Shown here in pieces: positions 45,903-54,146 of a DNA stretch of 64,000 bases. Within the stretch, counting starts at the first letter, position 1; each line of letters begins with the position of its first letter. Below the pieces are notes generated by a model that saw nothing but the letters and a program-made list of their open reading frames with translations, ran no database searches and was not told where the DNA came from. Source of the DNA: JAAYUD01 sp963676865 (GTDB taxonomy: Bacteria > Bacteroidota > Bacteroidia > Bacteroidales > Bacteroidaceae); contig CAXXSS010000001.1 in the NCBI GenBank assembly GCA_963676865.2, positions 434,001-498,000 on the forward strand. The letters run 5' to 3'. The translations under genes and the position numbers were made by a program.

Positions 45903-46161
45903 AGAGGAGTTTTTTGGTCAAATTCTAGAAAAGACGTAAATCTGTCCATTTTCAGCTTTTTATGTACTATCATCATTCACATAAATCGAATGTATTAGCA
46001 TCAAATAGATTGCATAATATCAGTTTCATAAACTATTTGAAATAATAGCCAAAACGCAACTTTTAGAGAAGAAGCGGCAAATTTCAAAAAAGCACAAAAA
46101 AACTCCTTTTTCCGAAAATCGCAGTTACAATATACTACCGCTTCGAAAATCGACATGCCCT
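45903..46161 (-). repeat. Conserved ~250-bp intergenic element, copy B (inverted)
   Basis: Minus strand is collinear with 29489-29750. The ~200-bp core is bounded by GAGGAGTTTTTT (45903-45914) and AAAAAACTCC (about 46095-46105). Differences from copy A are scattered and do not respect a reading frame; a short ribosome-site/ATG in copy A becomes GTG followed by a stop here. Confidence 0.7.
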
Positions 46162-46322
46162 TGTCGCATGTGTCGCATAGGATTCCCTCCTCTTATATTT
46201 TTTTTATTTTTTATTTTTATGTAATCATATTTCATGTAATTACAGTGTCATAATGATAAACGTATTATACACCAATAAAAAAAATATAGAGTTTATAGGA
46301 TTTCTATGCGACACATGCGACA
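46162..46322. repeat. Long hairpin next to the conserved element, copy B
   Basis: Arms 46162-46180 (TGTCGCATGTGTCGCATAG) and 46304-46322 are perfect complements over 19 bp; each is a doubled TGTCGCAT. Inner TATATTTTTTTTAT / ATAAAAAAAATATA tracts pair as well. Position and layout equal the hairpin at 29329-29488, although the arm sequence is different. Confidence 0.7.
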
Positions 46323-46439
46323 TTTTCAGTAATCTTTCACAACACAAAACGATTTTCACCAGATTTCCTATCCTTATGCACTTCATCCAATTACACGTAT
46401 ATACTTTAAATGAATGTTACCTTTATCTTTCGAAAACCA

Positions 46440-46516
46440 CGTATGGACCTAAAAATATTGAGGTCCATACGTTTTCTGAGAAACTTAAGGGCGTCACAAA
46501 AAAACTAACATATGAC
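46440..46516. repeat. 22-bp phased repeat array, copy B
   Basis: Units start at 46440, 46462, 46484 and 46506. The first two contain a perfect 11-bp dyad, CGTATGGACCT (46440-46450) and AGGTCCATACG (46461-46471). Related to 1048-1130 in direct orientation. About 215 bp upstream of the TIR gene promoter. Confidence 0.75.
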
Positions 46517-46694
46517 ACCACTACACCTCCGCATCTATCGAAGACCATTTACGTGTATGTGGAAGATCGTTTCAGGCAATTGGTACAGCTTAATTTCTCG
46601 TTCAATAATGATAGTAGTAAGGAAGAGAAATAAACCTTTTTGTATTAATGTGTTAAGAAATACTCAACATTTCATTATTGTGTGTTTTTTTCAT

Positions 46695-46702
46695 TAACTT
46701 TG
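46695..46702 (+). promoter_or_regulatory. -7 box for the TIR-caspase operon
   Basis: TAACTTTG, 30 bp before the ATG at 46733. It lies inside an upstream extension of the reading frame, which therefore is unlikely to be translated. Confidence 0.5.
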
Positions 46703-46732
46703 TCATGTAACAAACTAAATACATTCAGATTT

Positions 46733-47095
46733 ATGAAAACTATTTTTATTGCTTTCGCTATTGAAGACGAAAGACAGCGTGATTTATTAAAAGGTCAATC
46801 TCTGTTAACAAATTCACCTTTTGAATATGTAGATATGTCTGTAAAACAGGCTTATGACACAGACTGGAAAAATAAAGTTAGAACAAGGATTAAACGTTCT
46901 GACGGGATAATTGTACTGATAAGCAAAAATTCCCTAAAATCGTCCGGTCAAAAGTGGGAAATTCAATGTGCAAAAGAAGAGGGTAAAAGAATATTAGGAA
47001 TTTGGGCATACTCTGACGATAGAACCAATATTGTAGGAGTCAATACACGAGCATGGTCTTGGGATCATATTAAAGACTTTATAAACTCTCTATAA
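46733..47095 (+). CDS. TIR-domain protein (Thoeris ThsB-like)
   Basis: 120 residues from the ATG at 46733. A single TIR fold of the ThsB/DUF1863 style: FIAFAIEDERQRDLL (strand A), an inner DMSVKQAYDTDWKNKVRTRIKRSDGIIVLIS segment, and QKWEIQCAKEEGKRILGIW with the predicted catalytic Glu76. In Thoeris, such TIR proteins sense phage and make a cyclic ADP-ribose isomer from NAD. It is 2 nt upstream of a caspase-like gene, so the two almost certainly work together. Phage trigger and product are inferred from the family. Confidence 0.85.
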   Translation: MKTIFIAFAIEDERQRDLLKGQSLLTNSPFEYVDMSVKQAYDTDWKNKVRTRIKRSDGIIVLISKNSLKSSGQKWEIQCAKEEGKRILGIWAYSDDRTNIVGVNTRAWSWDHIKDFINSL

Positions 47096-47097
47096 AT

Positions 47098-48072
47098 ATG
47101 AAGATAGCATTAGTCGTTGGGATAGATCACTATACTCATGGAGAAGATTTATTTGGATGTGTAAATGATGCGCATAGTGTTAGGAATGCTCTATCAAGGC
47201 ATGCCGATAATTCTGTTAATTTCGATTGTATGTTGTTGGTCGCATCTTCAAGTAGAGATAGTATAGACCATGGGAGACTTAAAGATGCTGTTGAAAAATT
47301 ATTCTCTACGAAAGCTGAAATCGCATTATTCTATTTTGCAGGACATGGTCATATAGAAGCAACGGGGGGATATTTATTAGCATCTGACGCTAAACGAGGA
47401 GATGACGGCTTGTCTTTGAATGAAGTTTTACTTTTGGCAAACAATTCACCTGCTACAAACAAAATTATAATATTGGATAGCTGTCATTCAGGTATTGCGG
47501 GTAATCCGCCTAATATCAAAGATAATGCATTATTGTCAGAAGGAACAACTATACTTACAGCTTCAACGGAAGATCAATATGCAAGTGAAAAAGATGGAAG
47601 TGGAGTATTTACGACACTTTTAGTTGACGCATTAAGTGGAGGTGCTGCAAATATACTTGGAGACATAACTCCAGGTAGTGTTTATGCACATATTGACCAA
47701 TCCTTAGGAGCTTGGGAGCAAAGACCTGTTTTTAAATCAAATGTTAGAAATTTTGTATCATTAAGAAAAATAAAACCCTCAATACCTTTGGACGATTTAA
47801 GGAAAATAGCTATATTGTTTCCCTCTCCAGGTTATAAATACGAATTAAATCCCACATTTGAGCCTGAAATGAAGGGCCGAGATGCTGGAATGCCAGAGCC
47901 AATAAAGGAAAATACCGAAGTGTTTGCTATATTGCAAAAATACAATCGGTTGGGATTATTACTGCCTGTTAATGCCCCTCATATGTGGAATGCGGCAATG
48001 GAATATAGATCTTGTAAACTAACAGTTCTTGGTGAGCATTACAGAAGATTAGTAGAAAAAGGAAGATTATAA
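47098..48072 (+). CDS. Caspase-like (C14) protease, probable TIR-activated effector
   Basis: 324 residues. The caspase domain (about 1-230) has MKIALVVGIDHY, GCVNDAHSVRNAL, catalytic His83 in YFAGHGH and Cys129 in DSCHSG, and TASTEDQYASE. A C-terminal domain of about 95 residues (from IPLDDLRKIAI) has no recognised motif and may bind the TIR-made signal. In the TIR/caspase (type IV) Thoeris system, a cyclic ADP-ribose-type signal activates such a protease and kills or arrests the infected cell. A clear terminator follows, so this is a two-gene unit. Confidence 0.88.
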   Translation: MKIALVVGIDHYTHGEDLFGCVNDAHSVRNALSRHADNSVNFDCMLLVASSSRDSIDHGRLKDAVEKLFSTKAEIALFYFAGHGHIEATGGYLLASDAKRGDDGLSLNEVLLLANNSPATNKIIILDSCHSGIAGNPPNIKDNALLSEGTTILTASTEDQYASEKDGSGVFTTLLVDALSGGAANILGDITPGSVYAHIDQSLGAWEQRPVFKSNVRNFVSLRKIKPSIPLDDLRKIAILFPSPGYKYELNPTFEPEMKGRDAGMPEPIKENTEVFAILQKYNRLGLLLPVNAPHMWNAAMEYRSCKLTVLGEHYRRLVEKGRL

Positions 48073-48081
48073 TAATTGAAA

Positions 48082-48110
48082 AAAGTAGCGGTTTCTTTGC
48101 TACTTTATTT
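48082..48110 (+). terminator. Terminator of the TIR-caspase operon
   Basis: AAAGTAGC (48082-48089) pairs perfectly with GCTACTTT (48099-48106), followed by ATTT. It starts 10 nt after the caspase stop codon. Confidence 0.8.
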
Positions 48111-48563
48111 CCCGCCTAAGTTCACGAAAGAAAGTAGCTGGAAGGGAGTTCCGTGCGGTGTAGATTACAGTTCCAGAAAGCTATCAATATCACATTCTAA
48201 TATAACGGTCTACGTCGGGTGTAGAGACCGCTTTCCGCTGTTGCCTCAACGGCTTTCTTTTCACAGCATTAGCCCAAAGATCGGACATAATGCGACTCGA
48301 GTAGGGATATTACTTTGAAGCGAATCTTCATGCTACTAGCAAACACTTTATAGGAATTCGATTATCAACATAGGAACAGGGACTCTCCTCATCGTTTCCT
48401 GTTTTTATCAACTATTGATGTCTATAAAAAACAATAGAACGACTTAAAAAGAAACAGATATTTGAGCGATGAACATCGTAAAAAAGATATATCTTTGTAT
48501 TCACATCTGCTGATTGAATGAGGGTGGATGAGATATGTTACACCTCTAATCTTAAGAGACAAA
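48111..48563. other. Intergenic, structured but unassigned
   Basis: Contains a hairpin CGGTCTACG...GTAGAGACCG near 48207-48231 and an ACAGG/CCTGT repeat before a T-run at about 48375-48405. TATCTTTG at 48490-48497 is a -7 box for the following gene. A short TTG-started frame from 48076 overlaps the terminator and is not credible as a gene. Confidence 0.4.
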
Positions 48564-49883
48564 ATGGATTACATTTTAATTAAAAAAATAAATGGTTATA
48601 ATAATTTAGAACAATTCGGTTTAACCATCTTACAAAGTACTATTGCAAGCTTTCTATCCTGCGAAGTTAAAATATTCACGAATCCATTACTCGAACTTCA
48701 AGCTTATAATATAAATATTCTGGAGAATGAAAATAGAGGTTTCTATCCTTTAGATGATGATAATATCATCGTTTTAGGGCGAATTATGAGCGATGATAGA
48801 ACACTGATATCTTCATTAGGTATAAAGCTGTCAAAAAAGGGCATTAAGTATTCTGGGAATTTTCTCACTAAACTCGAAGGGGCACTAACTCACACATTAA
48901 CGCAAGAGTATAACAATCATTTTGGGAACTGTAAATATTCACTAGGTGATGAACTAATATTGCATACCATTTGCAACTACGTATCAAAGGGTGGATATGA
49001 CAATCGACTGATAAGACATCTAATCAGCATATTCCAAAAGTTGAGAACAACTTCTTTTGAAGGCAGCTTTTTCAGCACAGGTTTAATTCTTACAAAGTCT
49101 CATTATGCTTATAATAAAAATGATAGATTCGGAAGTTCATATAGCTTGAAACGCCCCTTTTCTTTAGCAAATCAATGCCAAATAGAAAGACGCATTTGGT
49201 ATCTTGTCGATGGCAAGAAAACATTCTTCATGTGCAACAAATCATTGTTTGTTGACCAAATATTTGTTTTAGACAAAGAATATCAAGAAGCGAACTATAT
49301 CGATAGCCACACATTAGCAAAAAGCTTAAAAGGGGCTGATCTGCTATTTAAAGTGGAAAATGAAAAATCATTTTCTATCATAAATACTGCAAACATTGAA
49401 ATAAGCTACATAGAAAATCAATGGAAATTTAGAGACTACACCTATATTAGAAAGTTATTTCTAGCTCATTTTAATAATCCGGACATCGTAGAGAGTATCT
49501 TATTTTTCATTATATATTGCTCGAAGAACGCTATTAGTTCTATTATATGGTTACCCGAAAAGATCGATCAAATTGAAGATTTATTGAAAAAGAAAACGAT
49601 GAATAGGTTTATAAAGAAGCCCATTTCGATAATGGATAAATCATTTACGAATCACATTATCAGATATCTTTCTAGTGACGGAGCAACTATTATTGATAAA
49701 AATGGGTTATTACAATACTTTGGCTGCATCATTGACTTAAATAAAATTGAAGTCAAAGGCATTAAAGGTACTGGTGAGAGCGCTGCCGGTGCTTTATCTG
49801 CGAATGGAATTTCTTTGAAGATATCGCAAGATGGAACGATAAAACTGTTCGAGAAGAGAAAGAGTAGACCGTTACTTATATAA
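48564..49883 (+). CDS. Protein with C-terminal DisA/DAC-like nucleotide-binding domain, RHR lost
   Basis: 439 residues from the ATG at 48564 (48528 also possible). About 370 N-terminal residues match no family I know. The last 70 are DAC-like: SSDGATIIDKNG (DGA at 372-374) and GTGESAAGALSANGIS plus ISQDGTIKLF. Diadenylate cyclases have GTRHRAA at the second motif. Here Arg-His-Arg is replaced by Gly-Glu-Ser (402-408), so catalysis is doubtful and a nucleotide sensor role, as proposed for DACNV/DACNG-type domains, is more likely. Separate transcription unit just after the TIR-caspase pair. Confidence 0.6.
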   Translation: MDYILIKKINGYNNLEQFGLTILQSTIASFLSCEVKIFTNPLLELQAYNINILENENRGFYPLDDDNIIVLGRIMSDDRTLISSLGIKLSKKGIKYSGNFLTKLEGALTHTLTQEYNNHFGNCKYSLGDELILHTICNYVSKGGYDNRLIRHLISIFQKLRTTSFEGSFFSTGLILTKSHYAYNKNDRFGSSYSLKRPFSLANQCQIERRIWYLVDGKKTFFMCNKSLFVDQIFVLDKEYQEANYIDSHTLAKSLKGADLLFKVENEKSFSIINTANIEISYIENQWKFRDYTYIRKLFLAHFNNPDIVESILFFIIYCSKNAISSIIWLPEKIDQIEDLLKKKTMNRFIKKPISIMDKSFTNHIIRYLSSDGATIIDKNGLLQYFGCIIDLNKIEVKGIKGTGESAAGALSANGISLKISQDGTIKLFEKRKSRPLLI

Positions 49884-50019
49884 TAAATAATTGAGAGTTT
49901 CAGCCACCACAGACCATCTTTTTCAGGAAAGCTTTTTGGACAGAATTATCCATTCTCCAGGTCGCTTTAAGCTAAAAAGTGATAGTTTATAAAAGGGATA
50001 GCTACACTTGCCTACGATA

Positions 50020-50700
50020 TCAAAATGAATTAGAGAGAGTAATTAAAAAGTGGACTGATATCATCGTTTTGGATATCTCCCCGCTATTTTCACACACCTT
50101 TTGGGTCAGCTCCGGAGCAATGCCGTTCAGCAGAATGCTGTCGAATTGAGTTTCGTTAATAATACCCGTCACCTCAAAATAGGCGGTATTGAATCCTGTA
50201 AGATTGCCATTCTCGTCTTGAGTATAGAAAATACCTCGTAGAATATCCTTGTATTGGAAGTTGATGGTTACCTCGCCCAGTTTCTCATTGAATGTAATCA
50301 GAAATACGTCGTCCCAATCTTCCCACACATTGTTAATCACTCTAGCATGAGTTATCTAGAATTCATTCCCTGTGGCAGAGATACGATTATATTTGAGTTC
50401 CGACATTTCAAGGTATTCATCAATACTCAGATTCTTCATTTGGGCATTACCATCTACACGCAGATCGCCTGTAATTGTGCATCCAGCTCTGTCGAACTTC
50501 TTTCCAACTCGCTCGGCAGACCATCCACCTACTCCAACGGGTGGATATGTTTCTCCGTTCCAATAGCCTTTTTAGTTCCGCGCCCGACACTTTAAGCGTA
50601 GCATCGGGATCGGACAATCCATCACAAACTCGAACTGATTGAACCCATGTTCGACTACCGACTTAGCACTCTGTAGGCTTTTTATGTGTACTTCACTCAT
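50020..50700 (-). pseudogene. Decayed phage tail-type protein gene
   Basis: On the minus strand an ATG at 50700 opens MSEVHIKSLQSAKSVVEHGF. After a one-base shift the frame continues DATLKVSGAELKRLL, then in another frame GYWNGETYPPVGVGGW, AGCTITGDLRVDGNAQMKNL and, past a TAG, VINNVWEDWDDVFLITFNEKLGEV. At least two frameshifts and one stop are needed. The alternating short beta segments are like Bacteroides phage tail or baseplate proteins. The 136 bp between the DAC-like gene and this remnant hold nothing else. Confidence 0.65.
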
Positions 50701-50739
50701 TATTTATCAATTAGATAGTGAAAGTACAAGCCGATTGAT

Positions 50740-50747
50740 TAACTTTG
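50740..50747 (+). promoter_or_regulatory. -7 box for the PLD-DUF-Lit-like operon
   Basis: TAACTTTG. A TTG codon inside this box would extend the first gene upstream, so the ATG at 50766 is chosen. Confidence 0.5.
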
Positions 50748-50765
50748 TGGAAACTTTGTCTTGTT

Positions 50766-51830
50766 ATGTACATCATTGATAATATTACAGGAAATAATCA
50801 TTATGCTGAAATCGAAAAGCTGGCTTCGATTTCGGATGAACTTGTTATTGTTAGTCCATTTTGTTTCGATGATTTTGGTGATTTTTTTGATCGAATCGTA
50901 TCAAAGTCAAATATAAAATCAATAAAGTTGATAACGACATTACGAGATGATGAAGTCATTAGCAAAATAACTTCTATACTGTCATTTAATAAAGAATCAG
51001 ATAAGCACAATATTAATAGTAGTATATTTGTAAACAACTATTTGCATGGTAAAGTTTATCTATTTAAGAATAATTCGATTAATACACACGTAATTATTAC
51101 TTCAGCGAATATAACGTACAATGGATTGAATAAAAATCATGAGTGGGGATATTGTTTATCTGACACTACTGAAATCAATAATCTCGAAAAAAGCATACTA
51201 AGAACAATTGAATACGAATTATCAGATAGCATTATTAATCAAATTAAAGATAGGATTGATGCATGGAAAAGCAAAAATCCAGACTACAGACCACCTAAAT
51301 CGCCTAAAATAGAAACGGCTGATATTATTTTGTCAGAAACACACAAAATCAATATCCCTGATTCGATAAAAATATTTCTAAAACCTGTTGGTACAAAAGA
51401 AGATCCTATCATTAAACGTGATTTTTCAGATGAAACAAAACAATATTTCGCAAAAAGACCTAAAGCCATTCATAAAGATGATATATTGATATCATACGCT
51501 GTTGGAAGAAAGAATATAGTTTCTGCATTTAGAGTCTTAAGCAATCAGCCTATAAAAAGAGAAGCTGATCGATGGCCTTGGTTTGTTGACGTTGAGAATA
51601 TTACACCATATTATGGGAAATGTTGGTTTGAAAAACATCTGCATATTACTAATATCAAAAACACATACTTAGGATTAACAAATAATTCTCCAATTACTAA
51701 TAAAGGAGGGATTACTTACGGGTCATTAAGTAGAGGAGGGGATAAACTTTGTCTTGACAAAGGTTATGCTTTATATATATTATCAGTAGTGTTAACTGAG
51801 GAGAAAAATATTTATGAAAACAAGATTTGA
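50766..51830 (+). CDS. PLD-family nuclease with probable EVE-like C-terminal domain
   Basis: 354 residues. Residues 1-170 are a phospholipase-D fold with one HKD-type motif: YLHGKVYLF (His94, Lys96), then IITSANITYNGL (Ser113, Asn115) and a Glu in NHEWG (126). Single-motif PLD proteins such as BfiI dimerise to form one DNA-cutting site. Residues about 225-345 (KDDILISYAVGRKNIVSAFRV ... RWPWFVDVENI) resemble EVE/PUA-type readers of modified bases. Together this looks like a modification-dependent restriction nuclease. The next gene overlaps its end by 17 nt. EVE call is tentative. Confidence 0.65.
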   Translation: MYIIDNITGNNHYAEIEKLASISDELVIVSPFCFDDFGDFFDRIVSKSNIKSIKLITTLRDDEVISKITSILSFNKESDKHNINSSIFVNNYLHGKVYLFKNNSINTHVIITSANITYNGLNKNHEWGYCLSDTTEINNLEKSILRTIEYELSDSIINQIKDRIDAWKSKNPDYRPPKSPKIETADIILSETHKINIPDSIKIFLKPVGTKEDPIIKRDFSDETKQYFAKRPKAIHKDDILISYAVGRKNIVSAFRVLSNQPIKREADRWPWFVDVENITPYYGKCWFEKHLHITNIKNTYLGLTNNSPITNKGGITYGSLSRGGDKLCLDKGYALYILSVVLTEEKNIYENKI

Positions 51831-52626
51831 AGAATGGATTAAGCGAATAGATATGGCTTGTGAAGCTATGGAACAAGTCGGTCAAACATATAATGGAGCT
51901 AAAAATGTTCCAAAGGAGCAATTCGTATTCCTTGATCTCCTAAAGAGGATAAAAGCGAATTTGAAAGGCTGTAGAGATATGTTATTCGAGTTAACTAAAC
52001 TCGATCCTGAAAAGGATAATTTTGAAAAGAAAATACCTCTATCTATTTTGCTACGGTCATGCCTTGCAGATGCTATGGTAGGCATGTATCTGGCACCATT
52101 GACCAAACAAGAGTTCGCAGAAGAACTTGATGTTATAAATCTTGATTTCGTACGGTATATGGGATCAATGATTCCATTGGAAATCGAGCTGTATAACCGT
52201 CTGTCAGGAGAGAAAATAAACACTCAAGAGGAATTGGATATCAGGTATGACGAATTTTCTCGATTCTTATCATCAGATAAGGGGAAACCGTGGACATACC
52301 ATAAGGCATCGGTATTTAGAGGAGATAAAACGAATAACAAGAAAGTCGATTTTACATTTATACGGAAAAAATTGATAGAAAGTGAGATAGAGACACAAGC
52401 GTTTGCCTATATGTACAACTATTATCGTTATTATTCCCAATACGAGCATTTCACTTCCTTTGGCAGAGAAATCTGGAATACCGAATTTGCGGAAGAGATT
52501 ACTCGAATGGAGATGTCGCTTATATCTGTAATACATTCTTGTTACCTTATAGCTAAAAAATTACCAAAAGCTACGGACGCTTTATTGAATCCATTCGTAG
52601 TGGTTATAAACTCCATTGTGCCATAA
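51814..52626 (+). CDS. Helical protein, DUF5677-like, in the PLD operon
   Basis: 270 residues, no signal peptide, predicted mostly helical. IPLSILLRSCLADAMVGMYL and the conserved YNYYRYYSQYEHFTSFG stretch resemble DUF5677-type proteins, sometimes found with toxins and defence genes; the match is by eye. It overlaps the PLD gene by 17 nt and is 54 nt before the metallopeptidase gene. An AGGAG-like site precedes its ATG. Function unknown. Confidence 0.5.
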   Translation: MKTRFEEWIKRIDMACEAMEQVGQTYNGAKNVPKEQFVFLDLLKRIKANLKGCRDMLFELTKLDPEKDNFEKKIPLSILLRSCLADAMVGMYLAPLTKQEFAEELDVINLDFVRYMGSMIPLEIELYNRLSGEKINTQEELDIRYDEFSRFLSSDKGKPWTYHKASVFRGDKTNNKKVDFTFIRKKLIESEIETQAFAYMYNYYRYYSQYEHFTSFGREIWNTEFAEEITRMEMSLISVIHSCYLIAKKLPKATDALLNPFVVVINSIVP

Positions 52627-52680
52627 GATTCTCATTTTGATTATGCAGGACAAAGTTTTTTCAAGATAAAAGTATTAGAT

Positions 52681-53607
52681 ATGAATAAAATTAATAATCA
52701 TTTTCCCGTTAATATATTGCTTCCAAATGCATCGCAGTTGTTTGAAATTCTATGTGATAAATATGAATTAACAAACAACTTTGATAATGGTCTAAGTAAG
52801 AAATTAAAAAATGTATGTACAGACAATGCAATTAATGACATAGCTCAAATTCGTGAGCATTACGACAATGAAAATATCAAGTATTATCAAATTGCTGTTT
52901 GGGAAAACTATTGCCAATTCTTATGGACAATATGCTATTCCTCAATGGTCTATATGGACGAACTTATTATAAAGCCATTTCTTGATCCTAATATGAATCG
53001 TGATGATCTGCTACTGGAAAAAGCTACTAAGTTGTTTGAAGCCGGAATGAGTTTATTTCATTCTGATTCGACACTTCGTGCGAATATAAATGTGTTTTTT
53101 GAGTTGACAAATCCAATTGAAGACAAAGATGATAAATATGTGAAATCAGCAAACCTCTTATTTGAGGCAAGTCTGTGTTTTGTCTTATTTCATGAATATC
53201 ATCATTTTAATTTGGGGCATATAGATAAAGAGCATGTCAAGAATGATGAGATTGAGGCTGATTTTTGTGCTTTTTTCTCTATGTATGGAGAGAAATCTCT
53301 TGAGAAAAGAAAATTCTCATCATTAGGTTGCATTATAGCCTTGTCTTCGCTGTTATTCGTAGATAATACATTAGATGGAGGAACGCATCCTGATCCTGAT
53401 GATAGACTTAGTCTGATATTGAATAATATGGATGACTTAGACGAACAAGGGAAAGATTATTGCTATGGTATGGCCACAACATTTTATAAAATGTGGGCAT
53501 TTTATTATAAAGTAAAGGAAATCATACCAAAAGTAGATAAAGCTGAAAACTATAAAGAATATTTTAACATCATTCAAAAAGCTTTTAATGACTATAAAAA
53601 GAAATAG
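52681..53607 (+). CDS. HExxH metallopeptidase, Lit/U49-like
   Basis: 308 residues. Zinc site HEYHHFNLGH (His171, Glu172, His175) followed by DEIEADFCAF with a third ligand candidate Glu190/192, and THPDPDDRL at 236-242. The spacing resembles the phage-exclusion protease Lit (peptidase U49), which cuts EF-Tu on phage T4 infection, and related defence peptidases. About 160 N-terminal residues are unassigned. Last gene of the PLD operon, about 100 bp from a phage remnant. Protease activity is likely; target unknown. Confidence 0.65.
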   Translation: MNKINNHFPVNILLPNASQLFEILCDKYELTNNFDNGLSKKLKNVCTDNAINDIAQIREHYDNENIKYYQIAVWENYCQFLWTICYSSMVYMDELIIKPFLDPNMNRDDLLLEKATKLFEAGMSLFHSDSTLRANINVFFELTNPIEDKDDKYVKSANLLFEASLCFVLFHEYHHFNLGHIDKEHVKNDEIEADFCAFFSMYGEKSLEKRKFSSLGCIIALSSLLFVDNTLDGGTHPDPDDRLSLILNNMDDLDEQGKDYCYGMATTFYKMWAFYYKVKEIIPKVDKAENYKEYFNIIQKAFNDYKKK

Positions 53608-53633
53608 CTGACACATCAATCTTAAAATTCTCT

Positions 53634-54062
53634 TTACCAAGAACACATACCAAATCTCTGACCTTGACCATCAATTGACCGCTGAGAGCGATTTGTATAT
53701 TCTAAGAACCAACTCCACCTACCATCATGCCCTGCAACTTGGATAGCGGGACAATCACTTCGGAATCGATACGGGGCCCACCATAGCATAAGTGGGGCCG
53801 CCTTGGCTAGTTTCGGAGCATTCTTTTGAGATTTTTGTTGATGAGCGCGGTCATCACAGCAATAACCACCATTGCAGCTCCGATAGCAATCACTGCCCAT
53901 GGATTGGCAAGTACTGATTTGAGAGCCATCTTAAAAGCAATAATCATCACGCCAAACTCTATCAGTTGTGCGCCGATCTGCTTGAGGAAACTCGCCAATT
54001 ATAAAAGGATAGCTTTCATCAATCCGTCAAAGCCCAAATCTCCGGCAATGATTTTCACACAC
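53634..54062 (-). pseudogene. Decayed phage tail tape-measure gene, C-terminal part
   Basis: Minus-strand fragments in different frames: IAGDLGFDGLMKAILL, then ASFLKQIGAQLIEFGVMIIAF and the hydrophobic NPWAVIAIGAAMVVIAVMTA, then VGPVSIPK and IQIALSGQLMVKVRDLV. This order is characteristic of the C-terminus of tape-measure proteins. Several stops and frameshifts separate the pieces. Same strand as the tail remnant at 50020, so both may come from one prophage later filled with the PLD operon. Confidence 0.7.
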
Positions 54063-54146
54063 CTTTAGGGACACTTTTTGGAGTCAAATAGTTGGTAGAT
54101 ATTCCGCTTCGGAATCGAATCTTATTAACTAACAATATGAGCAGGT

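Noticed and set aside
46162..46322. Insertion sequence with terminal repeats
   Set aside because: Only about 160 bp with an AT-rich interior and no transposase; better described as a hairpin next to the conserved element.
46253..46633. 126-codon frame before the TIR gene
   Set aside because: It crosses the hairpin arm at 46304 and array B; the repeats explain the sequence better than a gene.
48076..48318. 80-codon frame after the caspase gene
   Set aside because: Starts with TTG inside the terminator hairpin and has no motif.
48111..54146. Integrase or att site of a mobile island
   Set aside because: No recombinase gene or convincing direct repeat was found at the edges of the defence region.
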